A stretch of 64,000 nt of DNA from Henckelia pumila (lineage: Eukaryota > Streptophyta > Magnoliopsida > Lamiales > Gesneriaceae). The stretch covers positions 86,446,151-86,510,150 of the forward strand of contig NC_133120.1 of assembly GCF_033568475.1 (NCBI RefSeq), in the 5' to 3' direction. The notes beneath the pieces are model-generated. The model was not told where the DNA came from and searched no databases. It saw only the letters and a program-made list of their open reading frames with translations. Shown in pieces: positions 12,566 to 25,510 of the stretch (its first letter is position 1; each line of letters begins with the position of its first letter). A program made the translations under genes and the position numbers.

Positions 12566-14767
12566 TGCTTTAATTTGGTAATTGATAAAAAAAAAATATT
12601 GAAAATATGTATATATATGTGGAAAGTGAAATTATATCTACATGGGTTTTGGTCTCTTCCGTTGATATCTATATATACACATGCAACAGCAACTGTACTA
12701 TATATTTACAAAAGGAATTAAAGCCACCCAAAGGGATGGTAGCTGGGCCAACCTATAGCCAATGAAGGGTGATCTTTCTATTCTTTTGTTATATATATAT
12801 AAACAACTTTGAAAATTGACCAAGTGAGGGATGAAATGTTAATTGGCCTTCTCATAAATATTACAAACTAAGTATTATTATTATTATGGAATTCGTCTCA
12901 CATTAAAGTCTCAAGTTTCATACAAAATATGTTTTGTGGGAAAAAAAAAAAAAAAAAAAACTCAATTATAATAAAAATTCTTCCACGCTCGAATAAATAA
13001 AGTGCGTATAAATATTTGAATTCTTATACTTGAATTGAAATGATTGGGGGCATGATAAAATTTATAGAAGCTGAGAGGTGATTTATTACGGAGTTGGAAC
13101 TACGAACCCACGGCTTGGTGGCGAAGTTAGGTAAAGTGTAGGCTTTCGAGATAAAAGGTAAAAAAAAATTTAAAAATTTTTTAGTTATGCTATACGTATA
13201 GGAAGAGATATTATTTGGTGTTATGAATGAGATGAATGAAGTATGCCTACAAATGTGATGAAAATATAATAAGATATAAACGAGTAACATATATAAATAA
13301 ATAATAAGTTGTTTTATATTTTTTTAATTTTGAAGGATTATTATGTTTTAAATTTGCAAACAGTTGCATGGAAATAGGCTGTATTTGCAAAGTTTCACTC
13401 ATGAAGTCAATTATGCTCTCATCGTATGATGAGCTAAGAGTGATGTTTCATTCAACCCATATGCAATAAATCACGGGTCATGAAATGAAATTAAGTTAAT
13501 TAAAAAATGAAACAAACATGAAATAAGTAAAAAATTGTGACTCATTTCATTTTCATTTATTGTACCAAACGAGACTTGAGTTTAATACAAAAGCATGGTT
13601 AATAATTATTTGAAACCATAAGACAGGAATTTAGTAATTAATCGGTGTTATTTGAAGAAATGTAGTTTTTTTTTTGCTAAAGTTTAAACTAAACTTTCAA
13701 GGATAATATAAAAATTTTAGATAACGTATTAGAATGTTAGATTTCAGATGTCGCCCTTGTACTTGCACTGACTCCAAGTTCTGTACATAATGAATTTTAT
13801 TCTTTATACTAAAATACCCTTATATAACTGCAATATTAATAGAGGTTTTCCGATGCTAACTACCACCTAAATAGCATTTATTATCTACAAATAATTGAAA
13901 AAGGATAATTAAAGAGATGAAAAGAGACGGGAGCTAGCATCAATTTGTTTACAGTTGGGAAATATTATTAATGGTGTATGGCCGGTGTTCTAAATTAAAT
14001 CGATTTTTTAATCATAATTAATTAATCATAGTGGATCAAGCAGAATATGCATGTATATAATAATGATAATAATTTTTTTAAAAAAAATGAAATAGAGAGA
14101 GAGAAGGGTAGCTATGCAATTAATACGTGCCATTATTAAAGCCTTGGACAGTTGAATAATTACATATTTTGGGGAAAATCATGGGGGCCCATTTATTATG
14201 CATGGTACCTCTCCATCTGTAAATTAGTTGCATTGAAAGTAACAGTGAGTGCGTAAGATTGGGATGTTTATGCTAAAAAAGAAAAGCAATTAATAGCAAA
14301 GAAAACCAAAACAAAACAAAAGAACGAATAAAGAAATCAGCCTTATTTATAGACATAATAATTCGATGGAGTTTATTATTCTTAGGATAATACGGTGTAC
14401 TCTTATTAGCACATTGGGTTAACACCGACCTTATTCTCAAGTTCAATTTCGAAATATGTAACATGCGAGCGAGCCACAAGTTTTGTGAAGATGATCGCCA
14501 GCAAGAAAACAAACAAACTAGGGAGCCAAATAATTTTATTTTTGTGTAGTGATTACTAATGAATCGCTGGTTTTCAATTGATTTTTTAAAATAGTTATCC
14601 TCGAGGGAAGATATTGTGTTGTGCACCACAGAGGATCCGTTCTCGTAGAAGTAAATTTCTTTTTTTTTTCTTTTTTTTTTTTTTTTGAAACGATATTTTG
14701 TTTTTTGGTTTATGATGTTGCATGCATAATAATATTTTAAAAATCTATTAAATTTTAAGGAAAATTT
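12566..14767. other. Spacer upstream of the CER26-like gene
   Basis: AT-rich DNA with a roughly 20-base A run near 12941-12960 and several A- and T-runs. The first few hundred bases presumably hold the minus-strand CER26-like promoter. The reading frames here (for example at 13024-13290 and 14273-14629, minus) have no recognisable domains. Nothing else is supported. Confidence 0.4.
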
Positions 14768-15054
14768 TAATTTTGGTCTTTTATGTTTATCATATTGCGA
14801 TTTCGATCATCTATGTTTTCATATTTCAATTTTAATCCTACATGTTTCGATTTTTGGCAATTTCAGTTTTTTTTATTCGAAAATGATTACGTGGCATTAT
14901 ACACACGTCAGCTCCACATCATCACAATATTGGTGCCACGTCAGCGCCACATCAGAAAAAGGATTAAAATTGTCAAAAAATAAAGTTAGCAGACTAAAAC
15001 TAAAATTTGAAAATATAAACTACCAAAATCGCAAAATAACAAACATACAAAACT
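14768..15054. repeat. Imperfect inverted-repeat (fold-back MITE-like) element
   Basis: The left part reads ATTTTGGTCTTTTATGTTTA and onward, and the right part read in reverse complement gives AGTTTTGTATGTTTGTTATT, TTGCGATTTTGG and ATTTTAATCC, paired along the left arm. The centre is rich in ACGT cores (GTGGCATTATACACACGTCAG, then GTGCCACGTCAGC). Non-coding. This ATTTTGGTCC type of repeat also builds the larger element at 28358-29746. Confidence 0.55.
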
Positions 15055-15819
15055 AAAAAAAATATTTTCCCAAATTTTAACTCGGACCTCCTAACTTTCC
15101 CCTCAACGGAAGCCTTAAGAGCGAGGACAAGTGTCGATCAGCTTGTGTTTGGACCATGATTTATCAAATGTGAGTGAGACACTATTTATTATTTGTGTAC
15201 ACACCTCAAGTGTTTTTCTCTTTCTATTGGTTAAATTTTAACCCTTAAATAATCAACGTATGATGTCAACTTAAATAATAATAATAATAAAAAAAAAAGT
15301 TAAAACCACATGGATTTGATAGAGTTAGATATGAAAAAAGTACTCTCGATTAAGTATAAACTAACCCATAATTTACCCATTCTTTCAACCAGTTTGTGTT
15401 GATTCAGATCCAATACAATAAATGATAAAGAAACAGTTATCGTCCATGGATTATGGTAATAGAAGTTTAAAGTCAACTAGTGATGAACTAAGGTAAGTGA
15501 GATTGGTCAGCGGACAAAAATGAAGGGAAAAGAGCCCGAAAGGATGGGTAAATTACATAAGCCAACTATTACAACTCTCCGTCAATGAAATGAATGAAAC
15601 CACCCCTGCCCGCCTTTGTCCCCCTATATCTTACGTTGTTTAGGTAAATATAAGAATTCTATGTTACAAAAAAGAAAAAACAAAATTTTGGTGGTGTGGA
15701 ATTAGATCTACAAATACGCTCATTTCGTGGCCAAACAATAAAGAACGGCTGGTTTTCCAGAACCTACATTCATTCTCACCTCTACTCGCAATTACACTCA
15801 GTTGGAAAGGACAGCGCAA

Positions 15820-16082
15820 TGGCTTCACTCGATCGTCGCACATCTTTCACCACCCAGGCCATCGAGTGCCTCTAATCTGTTCCTCAATATTTCCAATGCA
15901 GCAGGAGAAAGTCGCGCCCACGCAAACATTTTGACTCCCATGTACTGATTGGTTTAAATAACTCGGATAAAGGGCCAAGAATACCAATGCTACCACTGCA
16001 CCAGAAGAGATGCGGGTAGGAGGCAATAGGCCACATCCATTTGTCAAGTTCAATGTATCAAGTCGCACTAGGTGAAGAACAA
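15820..16082 (-). other. Probable 3' UTR of the lysine-rich protein gene
   Basis: Non-AT-rich DNA directly after the stop codon at 16083 on the minus strand. No convincing protein on either strand: the small minus frame 15847-16113 overlaps the gene end and has no homology I recognise, and the plus-strand ATG near 15820 opens only about 18 codons. Most simply 3' UTR. Confidence 0.4.
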
Positions 16083-19000
16083 TCAGTAAGGAATCACGTA
16101 GGGCATAGCACAAATGTCAGCTGGTTCAATAAGTACAGCTTCGGACCATACACAGTGCTCCTCGACCAAAACTGATTCCGACTTCATCTTAGTTGAAGGG
16201 GGCTGCTTGCTGAACAACCAGTCTTGATCATCATTTTCAGACAAGTCTCCTAACTTGGGTACTGTAAGTACCTCATTCAGATACTTGGAATCTGGATGGG
16301 GCGGTCTCCTTGTTACTTCGCTGATTGGATCCTCCATCTTTGGCTCAGGGGGTGCCTTGTTCGAATGACTGGAATTATGACGGGATACCTTTGAACCTTC
16401 GGTAACTTGATCACCGATCATTGCAGAGGATGTGATAGGCTTAGATGACGATGATTTTTGGGCCTCAACCATACCATTTATCAACCTCTCGCCTTTATCC
16501 AGCCGAACACTGTTAGGAACCACATGCTTATTAGATGCGGATGCACTGGGTGTTTGATAAGCTTCGAGTTTCCTTCCATTTTCAGTCGACTGATGAGGAG
16601 TGAGCCTTGGCATTTTTATGGGCCTTGTTTCATTCTCTGTAAAACAAGGAACACCAGTCAGAGTCGGTAGAACAGCTTCATTTGAGTGAAACAAGGAATC
16701 TGTTTATCAAAATATGAAATAAAGTGAGCTAGCATTATAATAAGTAGTGCGAGCAGCAAACCTTATAATAGGAACTAACATCAACATTTTTTTTCCTTTT
16801 TGGATGTAGTGGGAATATGACATATAGTACATATAGTACCACCACAGAACAACAGAACTCACCAAGAAAAAAACCATTTGTGGCCATATCTTTTCTTTTC
16901 TTGATATTTCCGTCAGGAATATCGCTATTCCTAACATCCTTTGGGAAATCTGTGCCTTTGTTGCTGGTAACACCAACAAGCTCATTGTTCACAAGATCTC
17001 TGGGCTTTTCTTCCTCAATTTTCTTACTTTCAGTTTCTACTTTCACCTTCTCTTTATTTTTCTTCTCCTCTTTTTTCTTCTTCCTGTCTTTTTCCTTCTC
17101 AACACGTTTGCTGTCTTTGTCTCTGTCTTTGTCTTTGTGTTTGTCTCTGTCTTTGCCTTTGTCTTTGTGTTTGTCTCGCTGCTTATTGTCGCCAATATCC
17201 TTAGGTTTTTCTTTATCTTCCAACCTCCTGTCAATGTATTCTTCCTCTGGTCTGGGAATTCCATCAACTTTACTTTTGCCAAATGTGGCGAAGTTTTGTA
17301 CGGTTGAATTTCCACCAACCTCGTTCCTAAGCCCTTGAGCATCCATTTTCCTAATATCAACTCTCTTATCTTTGTTATAGCCCATCTTTTCTTCTGCCAA
17401 TGTTCCAGAAGAATTTCTGGCTGCAGATCTCGATGCTTCCTCTTGACTCCTTTTGTCAGATCCTGCAAGTCCCTCGGGCAACTGGGTTGCTCTACTTGTC
17501 TCATCAGCTCGGGTCCTTCTGTCCAGCTCTTGCAAAAATTTTGATTCCTTATTTTCCAGGGAGGGCTGGCTGTTTTGAAAAGGTCTGCCGCCATTTTGAC
17601 CTGGAAAAGGTGTAGAAACTTTTCCTTCATCCACAATACTGCTTCTATCTTTACACTCACCTTTCGCACGAAGACTTTCATGGCCTTTTTCCCCAAGTTT
17701 TCCTGCAACTGTTGATTCCTCCGAGATGCTGCTTTTCTCTTTGTCTTTTCCTCGATCCTCCTTATCGTTCTTGCCTCTGTGTTTTTCCTTCTTGTCCTTG
17801 TGCTTTCCTTTACGATCCTTCTTGTCTCTTTGTTTTTCATCACTTCCATCTTTCTCCCCCTTCTCTTTATCTTTACTCCTGTCCTTGTCTTTTTTGTCCC
17901 TTCTGTGCTTTTTCTCTTTGCGCTTTGCCTGAAAGCATGATAATCGTCAGGATATTTCTTCCCAAAATTTCAAAGAATTTAAAAGTTTTGGATTAAATAA
18001 TTAAAAGGTTGTGTACTCTGCCATTCAAATATTAAAGTACAAAGCAATTAGGTCAAATCAAAGTGTATCACAAGGAGAATTCAGTCCATAACCAAACATA
18101 GTTCAAACTTAACGCCGTCACTGATTCAAATTCAATGCCTTATAATCATGTAATTCTTTTATGATGTACAGAAGATTCAACAGCACAAAAATCTAGCTGA
18201 GATGTGAAAAGGACGGCAAACACTCTGTTATGGAGGCCATATAATAAAGAGAAGGCCACAGTCGCTACGTAAAAAGGGATGGACTGCTTTTCTTCCTTTG
18301 TTCATTGATAGATAAATAGCATCTAAATATAAATCTAGCATCGATAATGAGTCTGAACATTAATCCAATCCAATTAACATAAATATCAGTGAAACTGATG
18401 AACCAAAAAGGCATGCCACACCAGTTCTTACTTCCTGAAACAGCCATGATATTTAATATATGTATAAGCAGCTGCAGCTGCACCACATATTAAAACTAAA
18501 TTACACAATTGAAGCATTGACAACACAAGGGGCCGGTAAGACAGATACGCTCCAGATGCCAAATGCAGTATGCCCTAATATTAGTTAAAAAATCTGCCAG
18601 CTCGAATAGTATTAGGGTCAGACAAATACCTTGTCAGAACTTAAAATTTTTCTCCTCCAGAAATTCGTAAGAAACACATCATAAGAGAATAGATAATACC
18701 TAAAACATATTGATTAGATCATATTATGATTAAAAGGGTGTGACAGTAAATTATACTTATGCTTGACACTGAAAATGTTGACCCTTGTATCACATGCATG
18801 AATGATAATTTTGAGCTCCCTCATTAGATCTGATGATGTATAACTGAGCACATGACCAAATGTGTTTCACTGTAAGCAAAATAAAATCCCTTGTAACATA
18901 ACCATCAACGATCCAGAACATTTTAGATACTGCAAGAGGATGCATTTAATATAGGCAGATATGTAGAAAAACAAACACTATGCATCCCATACACTCATTC

Positions 19001-20775
19001 CTAATGATTTTACACATTTCCTGCATTCCCTAGCAGCATCCCACAATGCAAAATGATGTCCATGAATAGAGGAAAAGAGTGGGACGAGCAAGATGTTTTG
19101 TTGTAATTTGAAAGGAATAGTTTTCAGTTGATAAGTTGTTCGTATTCACCGTGATTTATTCCATCACCAACAAGCTTCCTAAGTTTTGAAATAATGTAAA
19201 AATGGCCCCCTTTTCTCTTTTCAGTCCTTCCAATTTTAGTTGGTGGTGAGAGTGGATGAGAGATGTCAGGAAATTAACTTGTGAAAACAGCTTTTTCTCA
19301 AATATTCCGGCAGTTAAGCGCCACAATATTTCATGCAAACAAAATAAAACACATGACCAAAACATTGTGGCCACTGGAAACACATAAGAAATCAAATGAG
19401 TTCCTTGAAAGCAACCTGTTGTAAGTTGAAATAACACAGAGAAGAACAAAAAAAACATAATCAGCCTCTATGACCGCACTATAACCAGTCTAATTGCCCT
19501 CAATGGCATGGATGGTTGTCGTTTGAAGTAAGAACATGTCCAACGTATATGAAGCTAGACAAAGAAACAAGCTCTAAAACAAAAGATAAGACACTGCACA
19601 AGGAAGGTGGATGCTACTCAATCGTAAAGCAAATAATGCAGAAAGTAGCTGAATGGAGGCGCATACAAAATTTATTTAAAGTACTAATTATCCAGAAATA
19701 TATTTCAAAATGCTTTTCAATTAACCCAACCCCGAATAATTAGCTTTCTATCATCAATGCTTCCCCACCTCCCACTATGGGAGATAGTCAACATTCTCAA
19801 TCATAAACGGTAAACCTAAAGTATAAAAACATTGCAACATCTATACCACAAAACTATGCCCAGAAAAGTTAATCAATTCAATCAAAAGGTTGTTGATCAA
19901 TATGTAATTTTGAGAAAAATATTGTTCCGAAAGAAATGTTACTAATATGCAACAAATGGTGATGTTTGGACTTCGATCACTCATTCCGATTGTCAAGTGA
20001 CGTATACAATATATTTTATTCAAAAAATGATGGCACACAATGCAACAATAAATTCTTCATCGTCCACTTCATTTCTTTTCTCAAATTGAATTCACACACG
20101 AGATGAGATGATAACATAAATTGAAAAAACAGCTTTTCTTTCTAATGAATCTTGATTTGTGGTTCATGTCATTCAACGGAAAAATATAGCGGCTTTTTCT
20201 AAGTGATAAGCATGATTACAAGAAAATAGACACCCATATTGACATATTTCTTTGGCAAAGAAAGACGTCGCAGTGATTGAGTTAACACTCAAACATCAAC
20301 GAATTTGAAGTACTTGTACATTCACAGGTCCTTTCTCTTTCAAAATAATATCAGAATGACTCCGTGGTGGAGTTAGGTATCGGCATGCTTTACACACGAC
20401 AATATTTACTTCTGACTCCATAGTAGTGTTGGGTATCAGCATGCTTTACATACGACAATACTTACACAAGAATTCCAATTCAAACCAACAAATATATCAG
20501 ACTCTAAAAAAAATAGTTTTTCCTCTGTGAATGGATTGGATCATTGAAAAATGCAAGATCTTAAGGGATGACTCATCACTAAGCAGGTAGAAATAGATAT
20601 TTAAACAGGCATACATGTTATCCTGCCAAACACATATGCAGGGTCTGAAATTCAAGTGTGACCACCTCATGATAGCCGGAAAAAGGAATGGACGAACCTC
20701 TTTCAACAAGTCTATTTCTTCTGGTCTGTGCTTCCTTTCATATCCTGGTGGTGGAAACGGAAAGCAGCGAGACAT
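16083..20775 (-). CDS. Lysine-rich low-complexity nuclear-type protein (plant family, unknown function)
   Basis: Three coding exons on the minus strand: 20775-20698 (26 codons, MSRCFPFPPPGYERKHRPEE and so on), 17928-16863 and 16636-16083; 565 aa. The short proline-rich first exon followed by a long charged region is a pattern I recognise from plant proteins usually annotated as 'myb-like protein X' or glutamate/lysine-rich. Residues about 27-110 and 200-290 are repetitive Lys/Asp/Arg/Glu (KDRDKHKDKDRDKD). The third exon is a less biased tail with conserved-looking patches: RRPPHPDSKYLNEVL, QDWLF and a hydrophobic end. No catalytic domain is visible; nuclear location is inferred from composition. 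Intron 1 is 2.8 kb. An alternative acceptor about 55 bases upstream of exon 3 would add a short open segment. Confidence 0.8.
17929..20697 (-). other. Large intron 1 of the lysine-rich protein gene
   Basis: Bounded by donor GAG|GTTCG at 20697 and acceptor TTTCAG at 17929. It holds no credible reading frame. A 56-base imperfect tandem duplication (unit TGACTCC..GGCATGCTTTACACACGACAAT) lies at about 20357-20468. Confidence 0.6.
20357..20468. repeat. 56-base tandem duplication
   Basis: Two adjacent copies beginning TGACTCCGTGG (20357) and TGACTCCATAG (20413), both running into GGCATGCTTTACA and ACGACAATA. About 85-90% alike by eye. Intronic. Confidence 0.75.
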
Positions 20776-21952
20776 TGCACACTTCACCAGAACAAACAAA
20801 ATGATTACGGTCAAGTTTACAATATCGTTGGATTACTCCCCCGCAATAGAGATGTTCCGATAAGGGAACGGACCAGCCACTATATTTCTGTCCATGCAAC
20901 ATGACCCCACATTGATATTGAGATTCACTACTGCCCCATGTAACTCCGTGCAGCTGCCTCAACTTAAAACCTCTGTACTCTTGGTCCCAGACAAGCGAAT
21001 AATACAGAGCAGTAATCCAAAGGACTGCAATACACAATAGTTACTGAACAAACACTACTATGAACCAAATGAAGATAAAATGCTGCTATAGTGCAGCTCA
21101 TGCAGTACAAAATTGAACAAATACTAAGTTAATCTGTAGGGGTTCTATAGAGAGGATAGACTAGTGGTTGGCTGTCTAATTACAGGTCTACTAAGACAAT
21201 GACGCTAATTTATCATCACCTTCACCCCCTCGTCCTTGTGTCTGATATTCTACACCAAAATAATTCCCCAGCTCTTACAAGTGCATAAGAGTGGTAATAA
21301 TCAACTAACCACTCTGAGATTCCAACAGTTTCTAATGTCATCAACTCTGTAAAGTTGAGCAGTCCTTTCCTAGGGTAAACAGCTTTCTTCTCGGTCACAA
21401 TGCTAGTATTTACAGTTGGTTCTTGGGTTCTGTAGGATTAAAGCCAGCTCTCGTTGGTTTTCCAATCTGCAGAGCCGATTCATCCCAGGGCACGGGCACT
21501 TCCCTGTGTAGCAATGAAGCTCCCAAGTGAATTTCCCAACTTTCAGAATTCGCGGATCAATACCCAATTGCAACGGAAAATTAGCTCCTCGGCAGCATGA
21601 TCAGATTAGGAAACCCTGATAACAAATCCATCGTCAGTATATTCCAATCTCACGAGTATCAAAACCCTAATTGCCAAAGAGGTAAAAGCAAATTCCTTCT
21701 TGATCAATCAAAGTGTATTTTTCACTTCCGCTACATAAAGAAGGCGAAAATTTAGAACTTTATGGTAAATACCAAAATTAAAAGAAAAACACTTTGGACC
21801 AAGTATCGAATCGAGGATAATATCCCCAAATTCAAAACCACGAAATACCATGATTTTCAAAACCAATTTAAAAAAAATATCTGACTGAGTTCCATAGAAT
21901 AGAACCCCAAGTTAAACAAAATTTATCACATTCGATTCAGCTTTAATTTTAC

Positions 21953-22100
21953 CTTGTCCGCTACAAAATGAAGAGCATTTGTAGAAAGGGACAAGATCTC
22001 AGCCTTTTTTGTTCTTTTCTTTATTCAATCCGACTATAACATCAATACCAAAAACAATCAATAAATTGCTCTTCGAATCCACATATGAAGTAGATACAGA
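21953..22100 (-). promoter_or_regulatory. Probable 5' UTR exon of the lysine-rich protein gene
   Basis: On the minus strand a leader-like stretch ends at a good donor, GACAAG|GTAAAA, at 21952. This would put the transcription start near 22.1 kb and an intron of about 1.1 kb before the first coding exon. Inferred from the splice signal only. Confidence 0.35.
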
Positions 22101-23045
22101 GACGAATGTTGCGTGTATGTATAGGTTTTAGTGCGTGTGGTGTGTGTAAAATTGTTAGAGACAGAGGTTTATTTTGGTGTTCGGGGATACCACGCGAGCG
22201 AAATTGGGGAAATTGTGAAGAAAATTATGCCTTTTATCGTCTGGAGAGAGGAGCCATGGGTTCGTCCTCCCCACGCGCGCCGTATGTCTACGTTTTGCCT
22301 TATTTTATCCAATTTGAGGAGTTTTCTTTTTCTTTTTCTTTAAAAACCATAAAATCGATAGTACTTATCTTTCATGGGGAAAAACTTTCAGATCAAAATA
22401 TTTGTCTTTAAATCAAGTTAGTCAGATAATAATATTCGATAAATTATGTGTGACAAACTCATTCGATAAAATATTGGTAAGATGAATCGAACTCTTTACT
22501 ATTAATCAAATATTTACGTTCTCCACTAACTCATACATTCACTTAAGTCCTAAATTTTTATTTGGAAATGAGACTGAGGGTTTGTGATTTTTTCAAGTCA
22601 TAAGGGAATCAAGATGATATCTTTCTTTTGTTTCATGCCTTTTTGAGTACTTGAACAAAATATTAGTTTCTATAGATATATTTAAGGATACAAAATCTTT
22701 CATCAGCGTAGAGTTATGTTTTAGATTTTTACTTCATAGAACTTGATATCAAGACATTTTGGTGTTTTTATTTTCAAACTTAAAATAATGTATGAAAACA
22801 CATGGATTGTTTCATGAATCGATTAATATTCATTCTTATGTTCTCTTTAGGAAAATACCATGCTATTTTAAGAAATATTTGAGTATAATAGTCGAAGAAT
22901 GAAAATATATACATAAAATGTTATGTCTACGCATTTGTGTTACAATTGCACATTTACTTTGAAGTTACAAAAACATTCCTTCAATTTATTTGAAAAAATT
23001 CTTTTAGAAATGCATTTAGGAGAACTGTCGATGCTATCCACAGGC

Positions 23046-23140
23046 TGTGGGTAGCGTGGCGAATTTTGATTGTTCCAAATCAGTGGACCCCACGTGAGAC
23101 CCACTGATTTGGACCAATCATGGGGGTAAACGTTGCCCAC
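23046..23140. repeat. Strong hairpin (small inverted repeat)
   Basis: GATTGTTCCAAATCAGTGG at 23068-23086 pairs with CCACTGATTTGGACCAATC at 23101-23119 around a 14-base loop containing CACGTG. Outer arms GTGGGTAGCG and CGTTGCCCAC extend the stem. Just left, GCTATCCACAGGCTGTGGGT is itself nearly palindromic. Either a tiny MITE or an RNA hairpin; no gene is associated. Confidence 0.65.
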
Positions 23141-23281
23141 ATGGCACTACCCTATGGGCAGCATGTACAAAATCGAATTTAGGATAGTCATAACTTTTGG
23201 AATACAGCAAGAGAGTCAGTGTTTACAATTAACCAAAACATTATTATTGATTTTTATTTTAAAAAATTATTTTTGTGTGAA

Positions 23282-23660
23282 TCTCTACTATCTCTATTAT
23301 TTTATTAAGAGTGATGGCTTTATAAAAACTGTTTTAATTTGTCATGGGCACACCAAATATTTATCCCCATTCTACCTCATGTCATTTTTTTATTGATTTG
23401 GTTACCGTACCACTTCTATCCTCCCACTTTCCCCTCAACTTCTCCCACATTTTCTTCAATTACATTCATAGTCACTTTAAACTGACGGTTTCAAATTTCT
23501 ATTTCTCTTCCATTGCATTTTGTGTTTGTCATTCCAAATCTTTGCACTCTACATGACTACAAAAAAAAAACATAAAATTGAACCTTATGTCTAATAGACA
23601 TTTTAAAATAATAAAAGTAAACATATATTACACATGAAACGCATGTGCCATGACATCTAG
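23282..23660 (+). mobile_element. Non-autonomous Helitron, copy 2
   Basis: Begins TCTCTACTATCTCTATTATT after an A. It ends with the hairpin CACATG-AAACG-CATGTG, nine bases, then CTAG before a T. 379 bp with no transposase. Frames inside (about 23344-23556) have no known domain. Confidence 0.75.
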
Positions 23661-24184
23661 TTTTAAATGAAGATTTCGCATCAAGATTTATTTAGTTTAA
23701 TTGAAATTCAAAACTCGATGAAATGTTGATCATGATATTCTGCAAAAATAATTATAGTAAAAATGATAGTTTTAGAATCATTTATTTAACAAACACCACT
23801 CACATATAATTTCAATATTTATTTTGTGTTTCAAATACTATACAAATTTGATGTTTATCATCTACTTCGTGATCAATAAATTTAATTAAAAAAACATGAT
23901 ATTTTTCAAACACTGCCTAAAACTCATTGTCACGTTTTAGTTTTTCTAAAAAAAATATTAAAAGAAAATTAGTGATAATAAAAAATGTCTTGAATCTTGA
24001 TGAAGAGTTCGGCTCTTCATATAACTAACCAACCAACCACGAAATAAATTAATTGATGCAATATTTTTTTCATAGGTGCGAATTATTTTAAAAAACTAAT
24101 CAACGATACATGGAAATAATCAAAATCTTATTTAGCAAATAAAATATTTATTTTATTTGATGAATTGAGTTTAGGCGAAGCCAA

Positions 24185-24440
24185 CCTTTGCTGCGAGTAT
24201 GCGGTCTTCTTCCATAGTGGCAAGTTGTTTAGGCGCGTGGGATAGGTGGCGCGTGGTGGGACATCCCATGAAATATGTGTTTTTAGGGGACTGTGAAACC
24301 AGCTACATTAGCACATGTGGGATGGTTACTGTCTTTGCTGTTTCCTGCTCATATGTTGCAGCTCCACGTGGCATTTCCGATATCTGGCCGTCCACGTGTC
24401 CAGATGTACTTTCCTTCACACCCCTGAGTAGAGATTTTAT
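24185..24440. other. GC-richer island with two G-box motifs, no recognised gene
   Basis: A 250-base stretch clearly less AT-rich than its surroundings. It contains two CACGTG G-boxes (24365-24370 and 24393-24398) and the GC-rich word GGCGCGTGG. A 98-codon plus-strand frame covers it but has no recognisable motif. It could be a decayed promoter or a captured gene piece. Confidence 0.4.
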
Positions 24441-25030
24441 TCAATTATCGTTTTTTGTAATTGTAACAGCAAATAAAACATTTTGCAATTTATAGTACGT
24501 TTGTTTTAAGTTATTAAAAATAAAATTTTTTATTGTCGAAATTATAAAAATATATATATAATACTATGAATATAATCTAAACATACGAAAATATTTTGTA
24601 ATAAATCTATAAAATAAACTATTTTATATTTTAATTTATGTGAGTTGATATTATTTGGAAAAGTTTTAAAAAAAATATTTAATGTGTGAAGGGCATTATG
24701 AGGATTGTGAAAATATGCAAAGTATAATTTGGAGATATAAAATGTTAAAACAATATATAATTTTTAGAAAAGTGATATCACATTTAATTTTTTTAGAAAC
24801 AGTTATAAGATGTTTGGAGAAAAAAAAAATTGCAAACAAATTTTAACAACTTATAAGTTCCACAAAACAGCTGTTTTTGAGCTTATAAACTCAGTCAAAC
24901 ACTCTCTTAAATGATTCATTGGTTGATACAATCATAAATTATATAATTATTAGACATGTCGCCTCACATATCGAACTCGTGATCTTTGCTGGATAATAAG
25001 TTGTTTGATTTGCTGATAGCTGAATATATA

Positions 25031-25271
25031 TCTCTACTATTTAATAATATATAGTTGAGAGGTTATTAAAAACTCTACTATTTAATAATATATAGTTGAG
25101 AGGTTATTAAAAACTGCTCTAAAAAAAAACCAACTTTTGTTCCAATTTTACCGTATCCTCTCTTTCATATCAATTATCCCGATAAACCTCTCACCAACTC
25201 TACCCACAAAAAAATACATATAAAAATAACATCTATTTTACACACGCATGAGCGTGTGCATTTGTTGCTAG
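25031..25271 (+). mobile_element. Non-autonomous Helitron, copy 3, with duplicated 5' end
   Basis: Begins TCTCTACTATTTAATAATAT after an A and ends ACACGC-AT-GAGCGTGT, then GCATTTGTTG and CTAG before a T. The first roughly 42 bases (to GGTTATTAAAAAC) occur twice in direct tandem at 25032-25073 and 25074-25115, perfectly as read. 241 bp. Confidence 0.85.
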
Positions 25272-25387
25272 TATATATAATTAAGTATATATGATGTTGG
25301 GTGTTTATGCATTTCTACGATTAATCAAATGATTAATGAATCTGAGTTTGAGCTATTAACTAGAAAGGAAACAAATATTAAAAATTT

Positions 25388-25510
25388 CGATCCCGACAAC
25401 GGCACGAAAAACTTGATCGATTTTTTTACACATTAATTATGACAAATCAAATATATATAAATTGGTCGGTCTTTATCTCAAGTGTACGAGTTAGATTTTA
25501 ATGTATTATA
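25388..25510. mobile_element. Short LTR-retrotransposon-like relic (fossil)
   Basis: ATCCCGACAACGGCACGAAA followed by AACTTGATCGATTTTTT resembles a sequence common in plant Ty3/gypsy-type elements. Only about 100 bp is present, with no coding part, so it is an old remnant; the family call is tentative. Confidence 0.35.

Noticed and set aside
15820-15880. Short plus-strand ORF starting ATGGCTTCACTCG as a small peptide gene
   Set aside because: Only about 18 codons, antisense to the likely 3' UTR of the lysine-rich gene, with no supporting features.
16817-17338. 173-codon plus-strand ORF rich in Leu/Ser/Phe
   Set aside because: Antisense of the AAG/GAC-rich exon of the lysine-rich protein; low-complexity coding strands leave long complementary frames.
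17043-17849. 268-codon minus-strand ORF
   Set aside because: Out-of-frame shadow of the same lysine-rich exon; the other frame joins the flanking exons in phase.
24199-24495. 98-codon ORF in the G-box island as a gene
   Set aside because: No recognisable domain, no splice context and no homology I can recall; kept only as an island of interest.
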